From assembly GCF_009915765.1 (NCBI RefSeq), contig NZ_JAABLQ010000002.1, forward strand, positions 248,001-312,000: 64,000 nucleotides of DNA, written 5' to 3'. Origin of the DNA: Pannonibacter sp. XCT-53 (GTDB lineage Bacteria; Pseudomonadota; Alphaproteobacteria; Rhizobiales; Stappiaceae). Numbering within the stretch: position 1 is the stretch's first letter; every line of letters starts with the position of its first letter. Below the pieces are notes generated by a model. The model was not told the DNA's origin and did no database searches. It worked only from the letters and a program-made list of their open reading frames with translations. The position numbers were made by a program, and so were the translations under genes. Positions 20,407 to 31,725 of the stretch are shown in pieces.

Positions 20407-20451
20407 TGTTAACCCTGATCGCGTACCGGCTGTTAACCAACCCAGTATAGA
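20407..20451 (+). promoter_or_regulatory. pal promoter region with two TGTTAACC repeats
   Basis: TATAGA (20446-20451) looks like a -10 box about 46 bp before the pal ATG. Two direct TGTTAACC repeats (20407-20414 and 20431-20438) lie 24 bp apart just upstream. They resemble the TTAACCAT half-site of CtrA, but neither is exact. A hairpin without T-run (CTGCCGC/GCGGCAG, about 20331-20348) separates this from tolB. Confidence 0.5.
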
Positions 20452-20496
20452 TTGCGTTCACCCTGTCGGGGGACGGTGGGGACGAGGAGCAGACAC

Positions 20497-20988
20497 ATGT
20501 TGAATTCGGGTGTGATGGCACGTGGGGCCCGCTTTGCGGCCGTTGTCGGTTTTGCCCTGACGCTTGCCGCTTGTGCGCAGACCAAGCCGGATGGCCTTGA
20601 TGGCAACGCGGCGGCGACGCCGGGCTCCAGCCAGGACTTCGTGGTCAATGTCGGCGACCGTATCTTCTTCGAGGAAGACCAGTCCACGATCAACAGCCAG
20701 GCCCGTGCCACGCTGGACAAGCAGGCGCAGTGGCTGAATACCTACGGCAAGTACATGGTCACGATCGAAGGCCATGCCGACGAGCGCGGCACGCGCCAGT
20801 ACAACCTTGCCCTCGGCGCTCGCCGCGCCACTGCGGCCCGCGATTACCTCGTGTCGCGCGGTGTCGCCACCAACCGCCTGCGCACCATCTCCTACGGCAA
20901 GGAGCGCCCGGTCGCCGTCTGCAACGACGACAGCTGCTGGTCGCAGAACCGCCGTGCGGTGACCGTGCTGAACACCGCCGGTTCCTGA
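20497..20988 (+). CDS. pal: Peptidoglycan-associated lipoprotein Pal
   Basis: 163 aa. The lipoprotein signal ends in the lipobox LAAC, giving lipidated Cys26. The OmpA-like domain carries the peptidoglycan-binding motif IEGHADERGTRQYNLALGARRA. Pal tethers the outer membrane to murein and works with TolB/TolA. The ATG at 20497 has GAGGAGC nine bases upstream. It probably has its own promoter as well as readthrough from tolB, and ends at a strong terminator, which makes it the most highly insulated gene of the cluster. Confidence 0.97.
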   Translation: MLNSGVMARGARFAAVVGFALTLAACAQTKPDGLDGNAAATPGSSQDFVVNVGDRIFFEEDQSTINSQARATLDKQAQWLNTYGKYMVTIEGHADERGTRQYNLALGARRATAARDYLVSRGVATNRLRTISYGKERPVAVCNDDSCWSQNRRAVTVLNTAGS

Positions 20989-21022
20989 TCCGACGTTCGC
21001 TCCCGCAAGGTGAGCTGCAGGA

Positions 21023-21051
21023 GGGCGCGACCACCCGGTCGCGCCCTTTTT
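21023..21051 (+). terminator. Rho-independent terminator of pal
   Basis: GGGCGCGACC (21023-21032) and GGTCGCGCCC (21037-21046) form a 10-bp stem followed by TTTTT. Confidence 0.92.
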
Positions 21052-21152
21052 GCATCTGCGGCAAATGTCCCGGTGGCCGCGTCAAATTTTGGCCGAAGTC
21101 CGCATGCCCTGTGCTATCCATCGGCTGCCAAGAGGCAAACCGGAGGTAAAGC

Positions 21153-22136
21153 ATGGTGATATGGAAGACGCTTGTTGCGGCGCTTGCCGCCATTTGCATG
21201 GTGAGCGCTGTCGCGCCCCAGGCAAATGCCCAGCTCTTTGGCGGGAGCAGCGGAAGCGCAGACGCACAGGTCCGCCTGAATGACATGGAAGAGCAGATGC
21301 GGCGCCTCAACGGGCAGATCGAGCAGCTGACCTTCCAGATGCGCGAGCTGCAGGACCAGCTTCGCCGCATGCAGGAAGACAACGAGTATCGCTTCCAGCA
21401 GCTCGAGAGCGCGCCGAAGCCCGGAAAACGGTCCGACGTGGCGCCTGCGGTTCAACCGCAGGCATCCACCCAGACCGCGCAGGGGACGCTGCCTGCCGCC
21501 GGCCAGGGTGCCGCAACCGGCGGGCTTGCGCCTGCGGCCGGCACGCTTGGCCAGCTGCCGGCGAGCCAGGTTCCGGCCGGGTCCGATGCGGGGCTGCCGT
21601 CCGGCGGTCCGCTCGACCTCTCGGCGCTCGCCCGCGGCCAGACCGCCGTGGTCGATCCGTCTGCCGCCGGCTCGCGGGCGCTGACGCCTCCGGGGGTGGC
21701 CAGCCCCGGTCTTCCCGCCTCCGGGCAGATCGCCAGCCTCGGCATGACCGGGGATCCGCGCACCGATTATGACGCGGCCTATTCCCATGCGCTGAATGGC
21801 GATTATGTCGCGGCCGAACAGTCCTTCCGCGCCTTCCTCGACGCCTATCCGAAGAGCGACCTTGTTCCCAACGCCCAGTACTGGCTTGGCGAAAGCCTCT
21901 ACGCGCAGCAGGATTACCGGGGGGCGGCGGACGCCTTCCTGAAGACCTACACGCAGTATCCGAACACGGCCAAGGGGCCGGACAGCCTTCTCAAGCTTGG
22001 CCAGTCGCTGAACGGCCTGGGCGAGGCAACCGCCGCCTGCGCCACCTTCTCCGAGCTGCTGGCGAAGTACCCGAACGCGCCGAAGGCGGTGCGTGACCAG
22101 GCCCGCGCCGAAGCCCAGCGTGCCAGCTGCTCCTGA
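21153..22136 (+). CDS. cpoB: Cell division coordinator CpoB (YbgF)
   Basis: 327 aa, periplasmic. A signal peptide ends near ANA at residue 26. A trimerising coiled coil follows (LNDMEEQMRRLNGQIEQLTFQMRELQDQL), then a long Pro/Ala/Gln linker (about 90-205) and C-terminal TPR repeats (YDAAYSHALNGDYVAAEQSF..., YWLGESLYAQQDYRGA). CpoB couples Tol to peptidoglycan synthases in E. coli. A GGAGG site sits just before the ATG. Its last 44 bases overlap tilS in another frame. Confidence 0.93.
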   Translation: MVIWKTLVAALAAICMVSAVAPQANAQLFGGSSGSADAQVRLNDMEEQMRRLNGQIEQLTFQMRELQDQLRRMQEDNEYRFQQLESAPKPGKRSDVAPAVQPQASTQTAQGTLPAAGQGAATGGLAPAAGTLGQLPASQVPAGSDAGLPSGGPLDLSALARGQTAVVDPSAAGSRALTPPGVASPGLPASGQIASLGMTGDPRTDYDAAYSHALNGDYVAAEQSFRAFLDAYPKSDLVPNAQYWLGESLYAQQDYRGAADAFLKTYTQYPNTAKGPDSLLKLGQSLNGLGEATAACATFSELLAKYPNAPKAVRDQARAEAQRASCS

Positions 22137-23427
22137 TCCGCAGCCCGCGCGGCCCCTTGAGGCCGACGAGGCCGATGCGCTGCTGGCCCCGCTTGCGGAG
22201 TTTCGCCGTCTGGCGCTGGCGGTGTCCGGTGGTCCTGATTCCAGTTGCCTGCTCTGGCTTGCAGCGCAGTGGTGCGCTCGCCGTCGGCAGGCCGGCCAGC
22301 CGGCGCCCGAATTTCACGTCCTGACTGTCGATCATGGCCTGCGTGCCGCAGCGCGCGAGGAGGCCCGGCACGTTGTGGCCTTCGCCACGCGGCTCGGAGT
22401 TCCGGCCACCGTCCTCACCTGGCAGCCCCCGGGGCTTCGGAGCGGCGTCCAGGCCGCCGCCCGGGCGGCGCGCTACCGCCTGATGCGCGACGCGATGTCC
22501 GACCTCGGCTGCGAGGCGCTCGTGCTCGGGCATCACCGGGATGACCAGATCGAGACCTTCCTTGACCGCCTGACCCGCGGCTCCGGTGTGTTCGGCCTGC
22601 GGGCCATGTCTCTCGACACGCCGTCGGGTCCGGAGGGGCTGCGGCTCCTGCGCCCGCTGCTCGACGTGCCCCGCCTGCGCCTGGAGGCCACGGTCCGGCA
22701 GGCCGGACTGGCCGTGGTCGACGATCCCTCCAACCGCGCGCCCGAGTTCAAGCGCGTCCGCCTGCGGCGGATGGCAGGGCACCTGGCCAGTGAAGGCCTG
22801 GACGACGACCGGCTGCTGGCCACCATCCGGCGGATGGCCGGGGCGGCCGCAGCCCTTGATGCCTGGGCAACACGGGAAATCGTCGCCCGTGTGGTCCAGC
22901 ACCCCGCCGGCCCGGTGGCACTGGACCCGGACGGCCTGCCCGGATTGCCGGAAGACGTGCGGCTGCGGCTTCTCGGCCGCCTGCTGCGGCGGGTGGGGGG
23001 GAGCGAGACCGTGCCGCGCTTCGAGCGCCTGCAGCGTCTTGACCAGCGGCTCGGCGAACCGCAGCCCTTCACCGCCACCCTGGCCGGCTGCGTCGTCGAC
23101 GGGGCGGCCGGCCGCATCCGGATCTGGCGCGAGCCCGGCCGCAGGTCGGCGGCGGCAGCGGCGGCGGCGCTGGCGCCCGGAGCCCGCCTGCTGTGGGACG
23201 GGCGCTTCCATGTCAGCCTCGCCGATGGCGCGGCGCCAGTCCGGATCGAGCCCGCCGGACATGGGTCGGATGCCACGCCGGCGGCCGGCCGGGCCGGGTT
23301 TCCGGCGTCAGCCTTCGCGCGTGCGCCTCTCCTGCGGCGCGCGGACGGGGACGCGGCCATCGTTCCCGGCTTCGCGCCGCTGCCCGAGGGGGTCACGGTC
23401 ACGCCCCTCGACCCGTCGGGGATGTGA
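22093..23427 (+). CDS. tilS: tRNA(Ile)-lysidine synthase
   Basis: About 444 aa. The PP-loop ATP-pyrophosphatase motif SGGPDSS near residue 45 and GHHRDDQIETFLDRL define TilS. TilS modifies C34 of tRNA-Ile(CAU) to lysidine so that it reads AUA. The start is uncertain: the GTG at 22093 lies inside cpoB, and another GTG at 22120 would also work; neither has a strong ribosome site, suggesting coupling to cpoB. The C-terminal part is very GC-rich and Ala/Arg-rich, and less conserved. Confidence 0.9.
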   Translation: MTRPAPKPSVPAAPDPQPARPLEADEADALLAPLAEFRRLALAVSGGPDSSCLLWLAAQWCARRRQAGQPAPEFHVLTVDHGLRAAAREEARHVVAFATRLGVPATVLTWQPPGLRSGVQAAARAARYRLMRDAMSDLGCEALVLGHHRDDQIETFLDRLTRGSGVFGLRAMSLDTPSGPEGLRLLRPLLDVPRLRLEATVRQAGLAVVDDPSNRAPEFKRVRLRRMAGHLASEGLDDDRLLATIRRMAGAAAALDAWATREIVARVVQHPAGPVALDPDGLPGLPEDVRLRLLGRLLRRVGGSETVPRFERLQRLDQRLGEPQPFTATLAGCVVDGAAGRIRIWREPGRRSAAAAAAALAPGARLLWDGRFHVSLADGAAPVRIEPAGHGSDATPAAGRAGFPASAFARAPLLRRADGDAAIVPGFAPLPEGVTVTPLDPSGM

Positions 23428-23661
23428 GTTCCGGGGATTGCGGGTGCGGTCCTGTGCGCTGAGGGCCGGCTTGCGGCCGCCTCGGCGCGGAAGTTTTCCC
23501 GGCGCCGTTCTTTCGCCAGCTTTTTTAAGAAAAAAGTGAGCCCGGCTGCGCAAGACTGGCTCTCCGCCTTGGCAGGGCCGGCCATGCGACCTATCTTGGG
23601 GTCACATGGGGAAAGGCTTCTCCGCGCAACTGGCCGCCTGTCTGGCGGACAAGGGATCGAA

Positions 23662-25587
<1,926 letters not shown>

Positions 25588-25621
25588 CCGTCAACTGGCC
25601 GTCCTGCCTGCAAATCGATCG

Positions 25622-25654
25622 ACGCCCGGCCTCCCGGCCGGGCGTTTTCGTTTT
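25622..25654 (+). terminator. Rho-independent terminator of ftsH
   Basis: ACGCCCGGCC (25622-25631) pairs with GGCCGGGCGT (25636-25645), followed by TTTCGTTTT. Confidence 0.9.
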
Positions 25655-25763
25655 CCGCAGAGGCAGGATCGTAACAGTCGCTCATATATTTTGAACGCGA
25701 TTGTGGTTCTGCTTGCGGTAAACCGGCGTCTGCGACGCGAACCAGACAGGCAGTGATTCGACC

Positions 25764-27107
25764 ATGCGCAAGTATTTCGGCACCGACGGCATTCGCGGGA
25801 AGGCCAACACGCATCCGATGACGGCAGAGGTCGCCCTCAAGGTGGCGATGGCTGCCGGGCTCATGTTCCGCAACGGCGGGCACCGCAGCCGGGTGGTGAT
25901 CGGCAAGGACACGCGGCTGTCCGGCTACATGCTGGAAAACGCGATGGTTGCGGGCTTTACCTCGGTCGGGCTCGACGTGTTCCTGCTTGGTCCGCTGCCG
26001 ACGCCGGCGGTGGCCATGCTGACCCGTTCGCTCCGCGCCGATCTTGGCGTGATGATCTCCGCCTCGCACAATCCCTTTGCGGACAACGGCATCAAGTTCT
26101 TCGGCCCGGACGGTTTCAAGCTCTCCGACGAGATCGAACTCGAGATCGAGAGCCTGCTGGAAAGCGATCTGGCGCCCCGGCTGGCCGCAGCTCCCGAGCT
26201 GGGGCGCGCCAAGCGCATCGACGGGGCGCAGCAGCGCTACATCGAGTTTGCCAAGCGCGCGCTGCCGCGCGAGATGAGCCTCGACGGCATGCGCATTGTC
26301 GTCGACTGCGCGAACGGGGCGGCCTACAAGGTTGCGCCCGAGGCGCTCTGGGAACTCGGCGCCGAGGTCATCTCCATCGGCGTCACCCCGGATGGCTACA
26401 ACATCAACAAGGACTGCGGCTCGACCTCGACCGATGCCCTGTCACGCAAGGTGCATGAGGTGCGCGCCGACATCGGCATCGCACTCGACGGCGACGCCGA
26501 CCGGGTCATCATCGTCGACGAGCGCGGCCAGGTTGTGGATGGCGACCAGCTGATGGCGGTCGTGGCCGAGAGCTGGCACGCAGCCGGCCGTCTGTCGGCG
26601 CCCGGCATCGTGGCGACGATCATGTCCAATCTCGGCCTTGAGCGCTTCCTGGCGGGCAGGGGGCTGTCGCTGGCCCGCACCAAGGTCGGAGATCGCTACG
26701 TGGTCGAGCACATGCGCAGCCACGGCTTCAATGTCGGCGGCGAGCAGTCCGGCCATCTGGTGCTCTCCGACTATGCGACGACCGGTGACGGCCTGATTGC
26801 CGCGCTGCAGATCCTGGCCTGTGTGCGCGAGGAGAACCGGCCGGTCTCCGAAGTCTGTGCCAAGTTCACGCCCGTGCCGCAGGTCCTCAAGAACGTGCGG
26901 TACCGCGGCGGCGCGCCGCTGGAGAACGAGACGGTCAAGACGGCGATCGACGCGGGCCGTGACCGGCTCGGGGCGTCTGGCCGGCTTGTCATCCGTCCGT
27001 CCGGAACCGAGCCGCTGATCCGTGTCATGGCGGAAGGCGACGACGCCACGCTGGTGAACGAGGTGGTCGACGACATCGTCGACGTGGTGGCCCGCAGCGC
27101 CGCCTGA
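25764..27107 (+). CDS. glmM: Phosphoglucosamine mutase
   Basis: 447 aa. It converts glucosamine-6-phosphate to glucosamine-1-phosphate for UDP-GlcNAc, peptidoglycan and LPS. The start [15 protein letters not shown], the phosphoserine loop [14 protein letters not shown] (Ser101), the Mg site DGDADR and the C-terminal [15 protein letters not shown] are complete. The ftsH-glmM order is widespread. A terminator lies between them, so glmM probably has its own promoter in the 100-bp AT-richer gap. Its ribosome site is weak. Confidence 0.97.
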   Translation: MRKYFGTDGIRGKANTHPMTAEVALKVAMAAGLMFRNGGHRSRVVIGKDTRLSGYMLENAMVAGFTSVGLDVFLLGPLPTPAVAMLTRSLRADLGVMISASHNPFADNGIKFFGPDGFKLSDEIELEIESLLESDLAPRLAAAPELGRAKRIDGAQQRYIEFAKRALPREMSLDGMRIVVDCANGAAYKVAPEALWELGAEVISIGVTPDGYNINKDCGSTSTDALSRKVHEVRADIGIALDGDADRVIIVDERGQVVDGDQLMAVVAESWHAAGRLSAPGIVATIMSNLGLERFLAGRGLSLARTKVGDRYVVEHMRSHGFNVGGEQSGHLVLSDYATTGDGLIAALQILACVREENRPVSEVCAKFTPVPQVLKNVRYRGGAPLENETVKTAIDAGRDRLGASGRLVIRPSGTEPLIRVMAEGDDATLVNEVVDDIVDVVARSAA

Positions 27108-27124
27108 CGGCGAACCTCCTCCGC

Positions 27125-27345
27125 GTCATTCCGGCCCGGGCCAGCCGAGCGTCAGCGAAGCGCCGGGCCGGGGCAGGTCCCGGGCCTGACCCGGGATCCA
27201 GATGACAGCCGCGCGGAGCGCGACACGGCTTAACAGGGAGTAAGCCTTGTCCAGGTGACTTGTCTTTGGGCTCGCTAACGCTCGCGCTGACGCGCCGGGT
27301 TCCGGATCTTCGGTTCGCTTTTCGCTCACCTTGTCCGGAATGACG
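27125..27345. repeat. Composite palindromic intergenic repeat, long copy
   Basis: This ~221-bp element begins GTCATTCCGG and ends CCGGAATGACG. The 5' module contains GCGAAGCGCCGGG and GGGATCCAGATGACAG followed by CGCGCGGAGCGCG. The middle has GGCTCGCTAACGCTCGC. The 3' module reads TTCCGGATCTTCGGTTCGCT...GCTCACCTTGTCCGGAATG. It follows glmM directly and could terminate it. Confidence 0.85.
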
Positions 27346-27440
27346 GCAAACTCTTGAAACTCCGTGATTTGCCTGCAGTCTGAGCCCCCGCCGTCGTGCT
27401 GGGGCTTGTGTTAATGCCTGGTTACCAAGACTTCCGTCGG

Positions 27441-27498
27441 TTAAGTCTTCATTAAGGTAAAAATTTCAGGTTAAAGAACACGGTTAAGTTGCTCTTAA
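27441..27498 (+). promoter_or_regulatory. Two CtrA-type boxes (TTAA-N7-TTAA) upstream of the barrel gene
   Basis: Perfect TTAA-N7-TTAA arrangements occur at 27441-27455 and 27484-27498, 43 bp apart, in an AT-rich island starting about 84-140 bp before the ATG at 27582. This spacing is the established full CtrA box. Another TTAA is at 27471. CtrA itself is encoded in this window. Confidence 0.7.
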
Positions 27499-27581
27499 TC
27501 GTTTCCGTTCAAAACTCTGCCTGTGTTTCCCTGGCGCGACCCGCCCAGTTCGGTGCGGACGCTTGTTTCGAAGGACAGGAC

Positions 27582-28394
27582 ATGGGCAGCGTGTTCAAGC
27601 AATTGTCTTTGGCCGGTGTTGCGATGGCCATTTCCACGTCGGTTTTCGCAGCAGACATGCCGGCACCGATCATTGAGCATATCCCGGAAGTGCCGGCCGT
27701 CGGCGGCTGGTACCTGCGCGGCGATATCGGCTACAAGATGTACGAGGATTCCAAGGGGTCCTTCGCTGATCCGGTGATCGGCTCGCTGCGCTTCCAGCGC
27801 AACAAGCTTGACGACGCCTGGATGTTCGGCGCCGGCGTCGGCTACAAGTTCAACGATTACTTCCGTGCCGACGTGACCGTCGACTACGAGACCCCGGCTG
27901 ACTACGTCGGCTACGCTGCCTGCCCGCCTTGCGTCGGCGGCTTCTCCAAGGAAAGCACCAAGATCGACGTCTGGACCGTCATGCTGAACGGTTACGTCGA
28001 TGTCGGCACCTGGAACGGCCTGACCCCGTATGTCGGCGCCGGTGTCGGTGGCGCCTGGGTCAACACCTCCGGCACCACGTCGGTCAACCCGGGCGGCGTG
28101 ACGACCAAGTATGACGGCTCGCACAGCCAGTGGAACCTGGCCTGGGCCCTGATGGCCGGTGCGTCCTATGCCGTGACGCCGAACTGGAGCATCGACGCCG
28201 GCTATCGCTACAAGAACCTCGGCGATGCCAAGTCGGTGAAGCTCTACAATGTCGGCACCGGCCAGTCGCGCATCACCTACAAGGACCTGACCGCGCACGA
28301 GATCCGTCTCGGCGTGCGCTACAACTTCGACAGCGCGCCTGTCGCTGCCCAGCCGATCCTCTATCAGGGCGACGCGATCTCCCGCCGCTTCTGA
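27582..28394 (+). CDS. Outer-membrane beta-barrel protein (Omp25/Omp31-like porin family)
   Basis: 270 aa. The signal peptide (LSLAGVAMAISTSVFA) is cut before ADMPAPI. Alternating aromatic/Gly strands follow (GGWYLRGDIGYKMY, WMFGAGVGYKFNDYFRADVTVDYE, WNLAWALMAGASYAV), ending in HEIRLGVRYNF close to the terminus. This is an eight-stranded barrel of the type abundant in Hyphomicrobiales. It is likely a surface structural protein; the cargo is unknown. Two Cys in CPPC may form a loop disulfide. The ATG at 27582 follows AGGACAGG. CtrA boxes upstream suggest cell-cycle timing. Confidence 0.88.
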   Translation: MGSVFKQLSLAGVAMAISTSVFAADMPAPIIEHIPEVPAVGGWYLRGDIGYKMYEDSKGSFADPVIGSLRFQRNKLDDAWMFGAGVGYKFNDYFRADVTVDYETPADYVGYAACPPCVGGFSKESTKIDVWTVMLNGYVDVGTWNGLTPYVGAGVGGAWVNTSGTTSVNPGGVTTKYDGSHSQWNLAWALMAGASYAVTPNWSIDAGYRYKNLGDAKSVKLYNVGTGQSRITYKDLTAHEIRLGVRYNFDSAPVAAQPILYQGDAISRRF

Positions 28395-28421
28395 GCCGAT
28401 GGCTTCAGGTCCATCCTGTGG

Positions 28422-28446
28422 AAGGCCCGCCCCGTGCGGGCCTTTT
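28422..28446 (+). terminator. Rho-independent terminator of the barrel gene
   Basis: AAGGCCCGC (28422-28430) pairs with GCGGGCCTT (28436-28444), followed by TT. Confidence 0.88.
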
Positions 28447-28597
28447 ACCGTTCTGGAAGTCCTTGCAGGCGTTGACATTTTCTTGCGCGGATGTCGCTAC
28501 CACGGCATTGCGTGACGCTTTGTCGCCGGCTTTTCTTGCCGAATGTTGCCGGGCCGCACGGCTTTCGCCTTGACGCTCCGCCCCGCAGCCAGTACCA

Positions 28598-28650
28598 CCG
28601 TCCGTGGGACACCCCTCCCCAACGAGGGGCGCCTATCTGAGAGGGTAGCA
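28598..28650 (+). ncRNA. serC leader RNA motif
   Basis: Directly upstream of serC, three small hairpins occur in series: GTCC/GGAC (28600-28610), CCCCTC/GAGGGG (28612-28629) and CTATC/GGTAG (28633-28648). The last encloses the ribosome site GAGAGG in its loop and 3' arm. Position, order and the GTGGGACACCCCTCCC core match my memory of the serC motif described upstream of serC in alphaproteobacteria. Its ligand, if any, is unknown to me. The exact 5' limit is uncertain. Confidence 0.68.
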
Positions 28651-28652
28651 CC

Positions 28653-29825
28653 ATGACTGCGACTGCAAAGCCGGCACTGCGCCCGGCCAATCCCCATTTT
28701 TCGTCTGGTCCTTGCGCCAAGCGCCCCGGCTGGTCTGCCGCCGCGCTTGCCACGACATCGCTTGGCCGCTCCCACCGCGCCAAGATCGGCAAGAGCCGGC
28801 TTGAACTCGCCATCACCATGACCCGCGACGTGCTGAAGGTTCCGGCGGATTACCGCATCGGGATCGTTCCGGCCTCCGACACCGGCGCGGTCGAGATGGC
28901 GCTGTGGTCGCTGCTCGGCGCCCGCGGCGTCGACATGCTCGCCTGGGAAAGCTTCGGTGCCACCTGGGTGACCGATGTGGTCAAGCAGCTGAAGCTCGAC
29001 GCGCGCGTGCTTGATGCCCCCTATGGCGAGCTGCCGGACCTGTCGCAGGTCGATTTCAGCCGCGATGTCGTCTTCACCTGGAACGGCACCACCTCCGGCG
29101 TCCGCGTCCCGAACGCAGACTGGATCCCGGCCGACCGTGAAGGCCTGACCATCTGCGACGCCACCTCTTCGGCCTTCGCCCAGAACATGGATTTCTCCAA
29201 GCTCGATGTCGTCACCTTCTCCTGGCAGAAGGCCCTCGGCGGTGAAGGCGCGCATGGCATGCTCATCCTCAGCCCGCGCGCCGTCGAGCGGCTGGAGAGC
29301 TACACCCCGGCCTGGCCGATGCCGAAGATCTTCCGCCTCACCTCCAAGGGCACGATCAACGAAGGCATCTTCAAGGGCGAGACCATCAACACCCCGTCGA
29401 TGCTCTGCGTCGAGGACTATATCGACGCGCTGGAATGGGCCTCGTCCATCGGCGGCCTCGAGGGGCTGATCGCCCGCGCCAACGAAAGCACGGCGCAGAT
29501 CACCGGCTGGGTCGGTCGCACCTCCTGGGTCGATTTCCTGGCGGTCGATCCGGCAACCCGGTCCAACACCTCCGTCTGCCTCAAGATCGTCGATCCGGCC
29601 GTGACCGCGCTTGACGAGGCCGGCCAGGCTGCCTTCGCCAAGGCGATGGTCGCGGCGCTGGAAGCCGAGGGCGTTGCCTATGACATCGGCTCCTACCGCG
29701 ATGCGCCGACGGGCTTCCGCATCTGGTGCGGCGCCACGGTCGACCCGGCGAGCGTCGCCGCGCTGCTGCCCTGGCTCGACTGGGCCTTCGAGATCCAGAA
29801 GGCCAAGCTGCAGATCGCAGCCTGA
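28653..29825 (+). CDS. serC: Phosphoserine aminotransferase
   Basis: 390 aa, of the longer alphaproteobacterial SerC type. It transaminates 3-phosphohydroxypyruvate to phosphoserine with PLP. The PLP lysine is Lys193 in [14 protein letters not shown], and the N-terminal [13 protein letters not shown] binds substrate. It comes first in a serC-serA pair, behind a structured leader holding its ribosome site, so translation is probably regulated. serA starts 140 bp downstream with no terminator between. Confidence 0.96.
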   Translation: MTATAKPALRPANPHFSSGPCAKRPGWSAAALATTSLGRSHRAKIGKSRLELAITMTRDVLKVPADYRIGIVPASDTGAVEMALWSLLGARGVDMLAWESFGATWVTDVVKQLKLDARVLDAPYGELPDLSQVDFSRDVVFTWNGTTSGVRVPNADWIPADREGLTICDATSSAFAQNMDFSKLDVVTFSWQKALGGEGAHGMLILSPRAVERLESYTPAWPMPKIFRLTSKGTINEGIFKGETINTPSMLCVEDYIDALEWASSIGGLEGLIARANESTAQITGWVGRTSWVDFLAVDPATRSNTSVCLKIVDPAVTALDEAGQAAFAKAMVAALEAEGVAYDIGSYRDAPTGFRIWCGATVDPASVAALLPWLDWAFEIQKAKLQIAA

Positions 29826-29965
29826 GGCAATCGCCCGCCTTGTTTTAGCAACTCCGGCTGCCGGCCTATCCGGCAGCCCCTTGCAACCGCATCCCCGGTC
29901 GAGCCTGAACGCCAAGCCCTCCTCGCGGCACCGGCGTGCTCCCGGTCGCAGGAGACAGAATCGTC

Positions 29966-31552
29966 ATGGCTCCCAGAGTTCTCATTTCGGACCAGTTGTC
30001 CGACGCTGCCATCCAGATCTTCAAGTCGCGCGGGGTCGAGGTCGACTTCCGCCCCGAGCTCGGCAAGGACAGGGACGCGCTGCTCGCCGTCATCGGCCTG
30101 TATGACGGCCTTGCCATCCGCTCCGCCACCAAGGTGACCGAGAAGGTCATCGCGGCGGCCACCAACCTGAAGGTGATCGGCCGGGCCGGCATCGGCGTCG
30201 ACAATGTCGACATTCCGGCGGCCACCGCCAAGGGCATCATCGTGATGAACACGCCCTTCGGCAACGCCATCACCACGGCGGAACATGCCATTGCGATGAT
30301 GTTCTCTGTCGCCCGCCAGATCCCGGAGGCCAATGGCTCGACCCAGGCCGGCAAGTGGGAAAAGACCCGCTTCATGGGCGTGGAAATCACCGGCAAGGTG
30401 CTCGGCCTCATCGGCTGCGGCAACATCGGCTCGATTGTCGCGGAACGCGCCATCGGCCTGAAGATGAAGGTCCTTGCCTATGACCCGTTCCTGACGGCGG
30501 AGCGGGCCCTGGATCTTGGCGTCGAGAAGGTCGATCTGGACGGGTTGCTTGCCCGCGCCGATTTCATCTCGCTGCACACGCCGCTGACCGAGAAGACGCG
30601 CAACATCATCTCGGCCGATGCCCTGCAGAAGACCAAGCGCGGCGTCTATCTGATCAACTGCGCCCGTGGCGGTCTGGTGGATGAACATGCCCTTCGCGCG
30701 GCGCTCGACAGCGGCCATGTTGCCGGCGCGGCCTTCGACGTCTTCGTCGAGGAGCCGGCCAAGGAGAACGTGCTGTTCGGCGCGCCCAACATGGTCTGCA
30801 CGCCGCATCTTGGCGCCTCGACCACCGAAGCCCAGGAGAATGTCGCCCTGCAGGTGGCCGAGCAGATCTCTGACTATCTTGTGGCGGGCGCGGTCAGCAA
30901 CGCCCTCAACATGCCTTCGATCACGGCCGAGGAAGCCCCGCGTCTTGTCCCCTTCGTGCGTCTTGCCGAACAGCTTGGCTCCTTCGCCGGCCAGCTGACG
31001 GAGACCGGCATCAAGGCCGTCCGGCTCGAATATGCCGGGGCCGTGGCCGAGATGAACACGCGGGCGCTGACCGCGGCCGCGCTGACCGGCGTGCTGACGC
31101 CGCTGCTCCAGACCGTGAACATGGTCTCGGCCCCGTCGATCGCCCGCGACCGCAACATCCAGGTCGAGGAAGTGCGCCGCGGCCAGACCGGGGCCTATGA
31201 AACCTACATCCGCCTGACCGTCGTCACCGACCGGCAGGAGCGGTCGGTCGCCGGCACCGTGTTCGGCGACGGCAAGCCGCGCATCATCCAGGTGAAGGGC
31301 ATCAACATGGAGGCGGGGCTCGGCCCGCACATGGTCTACATCACCAACGAGGACAAGCCGGGCTTCATCGGCCGGTTCGGCAGCCTTCTGGGCGACGCCG
31401 GCATCAACATTGCCACCTTCAACCTCGGTCGCACCGAGCCGGGCGGCGATGCGATCGCGCTGCTGGAGGTCGACGGCGAGGTGCCTGCCGACACGCTGGC
31501 GGCCATCTCCGCGCTGCCGATGGTCAAGCAGGTGAAGCCGCTGCGCTTCTGA
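29966..31552 (+). CDS. serA: D-3-phosphoglycerate dehydrogenase
   Basis: 528 aa, the long form. It oxidises 3-phosphoglycerate to 3-phosphohydroxypyruvate, the first step of serine synthesis. The NAD-binding loop LIGCGNIGSIVAERA and the catalytic regions NCARGGLVDE and TPHLGAST precede an intervening ASB-type domain and a C-terminal ACT domain (YITNEDKPGFIGRFG onward), which in relatives senses serine. The ATG at 29966 (MAPRVLISDQLSD) fits the family; an in-frame GTG at 29936 adds ten odd residues. Confidence 0.97.
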   Translation: MAPRVLISDQLSDAAIQIFKSRGVEVDFRPELGKDRDALLAVIGLYDGLAIRSATKVTEKVIAAATNLKVIGRAGIGVDNVDIPAATAKGIIVMNTPFGNAITTAEHAIAMMFSVARQIPEANGSTQAGKWEKTRFMGVEITGKVLGLIGCGNIGSIVAERAIGLKMKVLAYDPFLTAERALDLGVEKVDLDGLLARADFISLHTPLTEKTRNIISADALQKTKRGVYLINCARGGLVDEHALRAALDSGHVAGAAFDVFVEEPAKENVLFGAPNMVCTPHLGASTTEAQENVALQVAEQISDYLVAGAVSNALNMPSITAEEAPRLVPFVRLAEQLGSFAGQLTETGIKAVRLEYAGAVAEMNTRALTAAALTGVLTPLLQTVNMVSAPSIARDRNIQVEEVRRGQTGAYETYIRLTVVTDRQERSVAGTVFGDGKPRIIQVKGINMEAGLGPHMVYITNEDKPGFIGRFGSLLGDAGINIATFNLGRTEPGGDAIALLEVDGEVPADTLAAISALPMVKQVKPLRF

Positions 31553-31588
31553 GGTCTCCCAGGGCGGGACAGACGTCCATGCCTGACC

Positions 31589-31628
31589 GGGCGGTGACTG
31601 GCTTCCAGTCGCCGCCCTCCTGTTTTTT
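31589..31628 (+). terminator. Rho-independent terminator of serA
   Basis: A 13-bp stem with one G-T pair (31589-31601 with 31605-31617) and a 3-nt loop is followed by TCCTGTTTTTT. Confidence 0.9.
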
Positions 31629-31725
31629 GCGGCCCGGTTTCCGCTGTTGCAAGGCTGCTCGGAAGCCGCAGCCGTCAGCGGCTTCAGGCTGTCCTGTGCG
31701 CGGGGAGGTCATCTGTCCGGCGAGG

